Part shown: positions 59,616 through 64,000 of the stretch, in pieces | How the letters are laid out: the number at the start of each line of letters is the position of its first letter | Numbering within the stretch: the first letter of the stretch is position 1 | Origin: UBA5195 sp034432755 | GTDB lineage: Bacteria > Chloroflexota > Anaerolineae > Anaerolineales > Villigracilaceae | Length of the DNA: 64,000 bases | Assembly (NCBI GenBank): GCA_034432755.1 | Contig: DAOUBQ010000054.1 | Location: 1 to 64,000, forward strand | Reading direction: 5' to 3' | The notes under the pieces: generated by a model | The model's database searches: none | What the model was told of the DNA's origin: nothing | What the model saw: the letters and a program-made list of their open reading frames with translations, nothing else | Translations under genes and position numbers: made by a program

Positions 59616-60662
59616 TCAGGTGCTACCGGCGCGCCGGGGAGGGGCGGTGCTTTCACGTATGACCAATTGCGTTGAAACCAGCGTACTCGTTTTTGGCTTT
59701 TCGGGGTGCGCGGCGCGTTCGAGCAGGAAACGCACGCCTAACATGCCCATCCAGTTCTTATGGATGTGAATCGTGGTCAGTGGTGTGGGTAGTTCTCCGG
59801 CCAGAGCGATATTATCAAATCCGACGATAGAAATGTCGCGCGGCACATGCAACCCCAACTCTTGCGCGGCAGCCATCGCCCCGGCGGCTGAGTCATCGTT
59901 GCAGGCAAACAGGGCGGTAATTTCGGGATGTTCTTTCAGCAAACTTAGCGTTGCCCGATGGACCTCGGCGCGAGAAAGTTTAGAATTAGCGATATATTGT
60001 GCATGAAACAGCCCGCGCTCTTTCATGATAGCGATATATGTTTTACGCCGCTCGGCAATGCTTGGCGGACAACTATCCTGTGAGCCGAGCAGGGCAATGT
60101 TCAGATGTCCTAACGACAACAAGTGATTTAAGGCCAGTTCCACGCCTTGAACGTTATCGGTGACAATGCTATCAAACGGAAGGTTGACCGCGTAACTATC
60201 CACCAGGATGGTAGGCAGGTTCAATTTTTGTTTGGCAGCGTAGGCCGCCGCCTCTAGCTGCGTTCCTAAAAAAATCAGCCCCTCTACCAATTGACTGTCG
60301 AGCATGGCTGGCCATTCGACCGGGCGATTCTCCAGGTCAACTTCAATGCTCGACACCATCAAGCCAATGCCCAGTTTGCGGCATTCGGTTTCAATGCCAG
60401 AAATAATGTGGCTGTAAAACGGGTTGGCCAGCGCCGGTTCGCCCACGTCATGTTTGGCGAGAACGCCGATAACAGAAATTTCTGGCGTTTTCGGAATGGC
60501 GTAGTCGCGGCGTTCTTTGAAAACATATCCGAGCGTGCGCGCCGCGTCGAGCACCCGGCTGCGGGTTTCGTCGGTTACTTTGGGGTTGTTGTTGAGCGCC
60601 TGCGAGGCCGTCCCAATCGAAACCCCTGCCAGCTTGGCGACATCCTGCAATGTGATGGACAT
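59616..60662 (-). CDS. LacI-family transcriptional regulator (second)
   Basis: The 348-residue protein has helix-turn-helix ITLQDVAKLAGVSIGTASQALNNNPKVTDETR and a sensor domain ending VIRESTAPPRRAGST. It is a clear paralogue of the first LacI gene (shared stretches such as LPTILVDSYA, SIVTDN, SIVGFDNIALAGE and the HIHKNWMG segment), with about the same length. The duplication suggests two ligands for one regulon. ATG 60662 begins the homology. Confidence 0.94.
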   Translation of the reverse strand: MSITLQDVAKLAGVSIGTASQALNNNPKVTDETRSRVLDAARTLGYVFKERRDYAIPKTPEISVIGVLAKHDVGEPALANPFYSHIISGIETECRKLGIGLMVSSIEVDLENRPVEWPAMLDSQLVEGLIFLGTQLEAAAYAAKQKLNLPTILVDSYAVNLPFDSIVTDNVQGVELALNHLLSLGHLNIALLGSQDSCPPSIAERRKTYIAIMKERGLFHAQYIANSKLSRAEVHRATLSLLKEHPEITALFACNDDSAAGAMAAAQELGLHVPRDISIVGFDNIALAGELPTPLTTIHIHKNWMGMLGVRFLLERAAHPEKPKTSTLVSTQLVIRESTAPPRRAGST

Positions 60663-60821
60663 ACCCTGGTTTCCTCTTTTCGATGATAGATGCTCAACAG
60701 TTTCAACTGGCATTTTAGGAATGGTGTGTGCGGTGAACAACCTTATTCAAGTGCAAGTGAGCAACATCTATGGCAAGTGTTTGCGCGGTTCAGACAACCA
60801 GAAACTGGGAAAACGCACCAT

Positions 60822-60950
60822 TTCGCCTTTGCTGCCAAAGGTCTGGGTGAAGGTTGCCTCGGTCATGCTTTTGCCTTTTTCGGGCAGGCGGGCGACTTTG
60901 ATGATTAAATTTACATTATAACTGCCGATGACGACGACGTTGGGGGCCAT
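60822..60950 (-). pseudogene. Ribokinase 5' fragment
   Basis: From ATG 60950 the frame reads MAPNVVVIGSYNVNLIIKVA and LPEKGKSMTEATFTQTFGSKG, closely matching the first 43 residues of the ribokinase at 44307-45227. It then becomes unrelated and ends at 60768. The remaining 260 residues are missing. It overlaps the end of the glycosyltransferase frame. Confidence 0.85.
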
Positions 60951-62113
60951 CTTTGTTCCCGCTGATAGAGATTCTCGTAACTCTGGAGGACGTTCTCCAG
61001 GCTGTGTTTTTGCGCGCGCTCCAGGCTGGCCTGCCCCATGGCGGGCCAAGAGTCGCGCTCGTCGAGCAGCGCCGCCATCTGACGGGCGGCGTCCGCCGCA
61101 TCGCCAGAGCGGAAGAGCCGCCCGTTGACGCCGGGCGTCACCAGTTCCGGCAGGGCGACGGCGTCCGCCAGCAGCATGGGCCGGGCGCAGGCCATTGCCT
61201 CCAGCGAGGCGATGCTCAAAAGTTCGGCCTCGCCGGGCATGACGAAAATATCAGCGCTGTTCAGCAGGCCGGGCAAATCCTCGTTGGCGACAAAGCCGGG
61301 AAAGTGAATCTGCCCGCTCAGCCCCAGCGCGCGCGCCAGCGCCCGCATTTCTTCCAGCACGCCGCCTTTTCCGGCAATCAACAGCTGCACGTCAGCGCGT
61401 TTCAGCCGGTGAAAAGCCCGGATGAGCACATCCAGCCTTTTTTCGCTGTCCACCCGCCCGACGAAGAGAAAAAGCGGTTGGGTGGGATGCAGCCCAAAAC
61501 GCTGACGCAGCGCGGCGCGATTGACCGAAGAATCCGGGTGGAAGCGGGCGGTGTCAATGCCACAGGAGATGGATTCGACCGGCGGACGCAGCCCCGCCGC
61601 TTTCAGCAGCCTGCCCGCCGCCGCTGATTGCGTCACAACGACATCCAGCCGGTTGTAGACTTCCAGCGCCCAGCGCCAGCCGAGCCAGCGATAGAGCGGG
61701 CGCAGCGCGCGGTTGAAAGGGACATACGCCACCAGATTCTCTGGCATAAAGTGATTTGTGCCAATCAGCCGAATTTTCCGCCGCCGCGCCTCCAGCGCAA
61801 AGGCGCGGCTGAGCGGGTAGTGGTCGTGAATGTGAACCACTTCCGGTTGAAATTCTGTCAAAATGCGGCGCACTTCGCCCATTCGTACCGGGCTGAAGCG
61901 GCCTTCTTCATGCAGAAAGCGCAGGCTGAGCGAGGCTTGCGCCTCCAGCCTGACGCCGTTGCGCTCGGTCTGGAAGGGCTGGCCTTTTTCGGATGGGTAC
62001 GCCACGCAGACGGCGTGACCGCGCCGCGCCAGCCCCTCGGCCAGGTTGGTGGTGAAAACTGCCTGCCCGTTCAGGGCGGGGGCGTAGGTGGTGCCAACGA
62101 TGAGAATTCGCAT
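60911..62113 (-). CDS. GT4-family glycosyltransferase
   Basis: The 400-residue protein has the GT-B fold: MRILIVGTTYAPALNGQAVF at the start, PEVVHIHDHYPLS, the nucleotide-sugar site LFVGRVDSEKRLDVLIRAF, and GEAELLSIASLEAMA with the conserved Glu. It transfers a sugar to a lipid or polysaccharide at the inner face of the membrane. The last 14 or so residues (QRWPPTSSSSAVIM) read into the ribokinase fragment, so the original end of the gene was probably lost. ATG 62113 is 13 bases from the upstream gene. Confidence 0.92.
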   Translation of the reverse strand: MRILIVGTTYAPALNGQAVFTTNLAEGLARRGHAVCVAYPSEKGQPFQTERNGVRLEAQASLSLRFLHEEGRFSPVRMGEVRRILTEFQPEVVHIHDHYPLSRAFALEARRRKIRLIGTNHFMPENLVAYVPFNRALRPLYRWLGWRWALEVYNRLDVVVTQSAAAGRLLKAAGLRPPVESISCGIDTARFHPDSSVNRAALRQRFGLHPTQPLFLFVGRVDSEKRLDVLIRAFHRLKRADVQLLIAGKGGVLEEMRALARALGLSGQIHFPGFVANEDLPGLLNSADIFVMPGEAELLSIASLEAMACARPMLLADAVALPELVTPGVNGRLFRSGDAADAARQMAALLDERDSWPAMGQASLERAQKHSLENVLQSYENLYQREQRWPPTSSSSAVIM

Positions 62114-62126
62114 TTTTTGGGATGTT

Positions 62127-62756
62127 TTATTCGCTGGTTTCGGCTTGTTCTTCGGCTTTTCCGAGGGTGCGGCGTACCAGCCAGAAGAGAAAAGCGACAA
62201 AGAGCGCCGAGGCCAGCAGAATGGCGTATTCCAGCCCGCGCTCGACGCGCTTGATGGCCTCGGTAGTGTAGAAACCAATCAGCACCAGCGCGCCCGTCCA
62301 AATCATCTCCGCGCCAAAAACGGCGGGGAACCATTTTTTGAGCGGGGTTTTCATCAACCCGGCGGCGACCAGCGCCGGGATGACCAGGCTGACGGAAAGT
62401 TTCGCCATGAAGAGAATTTTCGCGGCGTGTTTTTGCATGGCTTTTTCCATGCGTTCCAGGCGCGCCGGGCTGATGCCGAAGCGCCGCCCCAGGCTGAAGA
62501 GCCATTCGGCTTTGCCGAGGTAGCCGAGGCTGTACCAGGTCAAATCGGCGCCGAGGTTGCCCGCCGCCGCCGAGAAAAATACCAGCCAGGGGCGCATCAC
62601 CCCGGCGGAGGCCGCGCCCGCGCCCAGCAGGGTGGCAATCGGCCCCTCGACGGCTACCGTCCCGGCCAAAATCAGGTAGGACCAGAAGCCCCATTCGGGC
62701 AGTTGCCCGCCTTTGAGGGTTTGAAACAGGTTGGTAATCCAGTTGAGTAGTTCCAT
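62127..62756 (-). CDS. DedA-family-like membrane protein
   Basis: The 209-residue protein has five or so membrane segments and the DedA/SNARE-associated pattern: AVEGPIATLLGAG near residue 36, NLGADLTWYSLGYLGKAEWL, and a conserved Lys/Arg in ILFMAKLSVSLVIPALVAAGL. DedA relatives move phospholipids or undecaprenyl phosphate across the membrane. It is 13 bases ahead of the glycosyltransferase gene, which suits a lipid-linked sugar pathway. ATG 62756 is preferred. Confidence 0.8.
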   Translation of the reverse strand: MELLNWITNLFQTLKGGQLPEWGFWSYLILAGTVAVEGPIATLLGAGAASAGVMRPWLVFFSAAAGNLGADLTWYSLGYLGKAEWLFSLGRRFGISPARLERMEKAMQKHAAKILFMAKLSVSLVIPALVAAGLMKTPLKKWFPAVFGAEMIWTGALVLIGFYTTEAIKRVERGLEYAILLASALFVAFLFWLVRRTLGKAEEQAETSE

Positions 62757-62916
62757 AGGATGGCTATTATACCCGCCATGCATGGATACCACCTTTGGCC
62801 GTTTTCTGCTGTTTGAGCATTGAGCGCATGATCCGCCGCCCAGGCGCTGACCATGTGAATGGCGCGTTTTTCCAGCTTCTGGTCGCCTACTTGCGATTGA
62901 TGTTGCTCGCTTGCTC

Positions 62917-63594
62917 CTAGCCTAATAACGCCAGCAGTTCGGTCAGCCGGGCGATTTGGTAAGTGACCGGCAGGTCGGTGGTTTTGTTTGAGGGGTTGTA
63001 CCAGCAGGTGTTTATGCCATACTCCAGCCCGCCGCGCATGTCAGAGGTGAGGCTGTCGCCAATTAGTAATACGTTTTCTTTGGGCGGGCTGCCAATGCCG
63101 CGAAAGACGGCCTCGAAGTAGTCGTATGAAGGCTTGGCCGCGCCGACTTCTTCGGAGATGAAGACCCGCTCAAAACTGTCGCGCAAAACGGAACGCTCCA
63201 GCCGGAGACGTTGGACATCTTTCAGCCCGTTCGTGACCAGCGCCAGGTGGAAGCGCCCTCGCAGCGTGCCGATGACTTCTTGCGCGCCGGGCAGCAGGTC
63301 GGTGCCGAGGGCGAGATTCTGCAAGTAGAGCGCCGAAACCGTTTGCGGGTCGCTCGTCATACCCACTTCGTGGAAGAACAGCCGAAAGCGTTTGACCCGC
63401 AACTCTAGAGAGGTCACTTCGCCGCGCTCGAACTCCTGCCACACTTGCTGGTTACAGCGCGAGTAGATAGCGAAGAATTCGGGGCGAAAGGGCAGGTTGC
63501 TTTGTTCTAGCGTTTGGCGCAGGGCGGTGGCTTCGGCGCGGGGGAAGTCGAACAGGGTGTCATCGGCGTCGAACAAGAGCCAGGTGTATTTCAC
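62917..63594 (-). CDS. YjjG-type HAD phosphatase
   Basis: The 225-residue HAD-superfamily hydrolase has motif I FDADDTLFDF (Asp9, Asp11), motif II LVTNG, the Lys in GAAKPSYDYF, and motif IV LLIGDSLTSDMRGG. Length and sequence fit the YjjG pyrimidine-nucleotidase group. Translation starts at GTG 63594, overlapping the rimO stop (GTGA). Confidence 0.92.
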   Translation of the reverse strand: MKYTWLLFDADDTLFDFPRAEATALRQTLEQSNLPFRPEFFAIYSRCNQQVWQEFERGEVTSLELRVKRFRLFFHEVGMTSDPQTVSALYLQNLALGTDLLPGAQEVIGTLRGRFHLALVTNGLKDVQRLRLERSVLRDSFERVFISEEVGAAKPSYDYFEAVFRGIGSPPKENVLLIGDSLTSDMRGGLEYGINTCWYNPSNKTTDLPVTYQIARLTELLALLG

Positions 63595-64000
63595 AATGGC
63601 TCCTGTGCCAGCACACCGGTCAGGTCGTAGGCCATGCTGCCAGTCACTTTGACCTTGACCATCTGTCCGATTTCGGCTCGGCCTTCGGCAAAAACCAGCC
63701 CGTCAATTTCGGGCGCGTCGCGGTACGAGCGGCCAATTGTCAGGCCTTTGTCGTAGCCTTCCACCAGCACATCGAGGGTTTTGCCGACGTAGGATTGGTT
63801 GATTTGCAGGGAGATGTTCTGCTGAAGCGCCATCAGCCGTTCCCAGCGTTCTTGTTTGACCTCGGCCGGAACCGGGTCGCCGAGGGGTTCGCTGGAGGTG
63901 CCTGGCTCGAAGGAGAACTGGAAGGCGCCTACCCGGTCGAATCGGGTGTGTTCAACGAAATCGAGCAGGGCCTGAAACTCTTCTTCGGTTTCGCCGGGGT
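63591..64000 (-). CDS. rimO: Ribosomal protein S12 methylthiotransferase RimO, C-terminal part
   Basis: The reading frame continues to the window edge; its N terminus lies outside. The visible 136 residues include PGETEEEFQALLDFVE, QFSFEPGTSSEPLGD and MALQQNISLQINQSYVGKTLDVLVEG, the radical SAM end and TRAM domain of RimO, which methylthiolates Asp of ribosomal protein S12. MiaB is a less likely alternative because the FEPGTSSEPLGD region is more like RimO. The GTGA overlap couples it to the HAD gene. Confidence 0.88.
   Translation of the reverse strand, partial: PGETEEEFQALLDFVEHTRFDRVGAFQFSFEPGTSSEPLGDPVPAEVKQERWERLMALQQNISLQINQSYVGKTLDVLVEGYDKGLTIGRSYRDAPEIDGLVFAEGRAEIGQMVKVKVTGSMAYDLTGVLAQEPL

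Noticed and set aside
62757..62916. Possible short gene between the DedA-like and HAD genes
   Set aside because: A short minus-strand frame is open, but it overlaps the DedA-like start and shows no family or ribosome site.

Overview
This is a moderately GC-rich chromosomal segment, most probably from an uncultivated or little-studied Chloroflexota bacterium of the Anaerolineae type. That placement is my inference from overall gene content and protein style: a long isoleucyl-tRNA synthetase behind a T-box, a fused FAD/[2Fe-2S] hydroxylase subunit, threonine/proline-rich lipoprotein linkers, 7TM-PAS sensors and many family 5 solute-binding/sugar genes. No rRNA, tRNA, CRISPR array, transposase or phage gene was recognised.

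Region 1 (1-8.8 kb): ppdK behind a perfect CRP/FNR-type palindrome, a small lipoprotein, a flavin-type oxidase-fold protein, a PAS-GGDEF signalling gene split by two apparent frameshifts, a deoxynucleoside kinase, a YbaK-type deacylase coupled to a phosphatase-like protein, and typA facing them across a shared terminator.

Region 2 (8.8-12.7 kb): an arsenic operon on the minus strand (arsR, an AbrB-radical SAM-SPASM protein, a thioredoxin-like protein, arsC, ACR3-type efflux pump) with a candidate operator before arsR and a terminator after the pump.

Region 3 (12.8-24.8 kb): a membrane PAS sensor without output domain next to a Tat-exported phosphoesterase, a complete T-box riboswitch controlling ileS, a two-component system, an ECF sigma factor with a repeat-propeller lipoprotein, and rpmF-fabD behind a textbook sigma-70 promoter.

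Region 4 (24.8-30.8 kb): a two-gene unit of a STAND-like P-loop ATPase and a large TPR protein, which is the best candidate for an undescribed system; then a truncated aminotransferase, a small membrane protein, an orphan FAD/iron-sulfur subunit of a molybdenum hydroxylase, and a decayed ORF.

Region 5 (30.8-60.7 kb): an almost unbroken minus-strand glycan locus. A family 5 ABC importer, two LacI regulators and a set of glycosidases (GH3, GH5 twice, GH9-like, GH28, GH38, GH130, a GH140-like protein, a clan-A lipoprotein) act with a 2-epimerase, Gfo/Idh oxidoreductase, medium-chain dehydrogenase, ribokinase, nucleoside hydrolase and deoC. Epimerase plus GH130 plus GH5 suggests beta-mannan or glucomannan oligosaccharide use by phosphorolysis; GH28 and GH140 suggest pectin side chains. 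Many neighbours overlap by ATGA, and LacI-like operators occur before deoC, the transporter and the GH140-GH3 run.

Region 6 (60.7-64 kb): a ribokinase relic, a GT4 glycosyltransferase, a DedA-like membrane protein, a YjjG-type HAD phosphatase and the 3' part of rimO.

The window is rich in short palindromes: seven copies of one 27-base element, two long perfect inverted repeats with a single C at the centre, and GC-rich hairpin elements inserted in frame into two glycosidase genes. One palindrome family is tied to eroded duplicates of the dehydrogenase gene.
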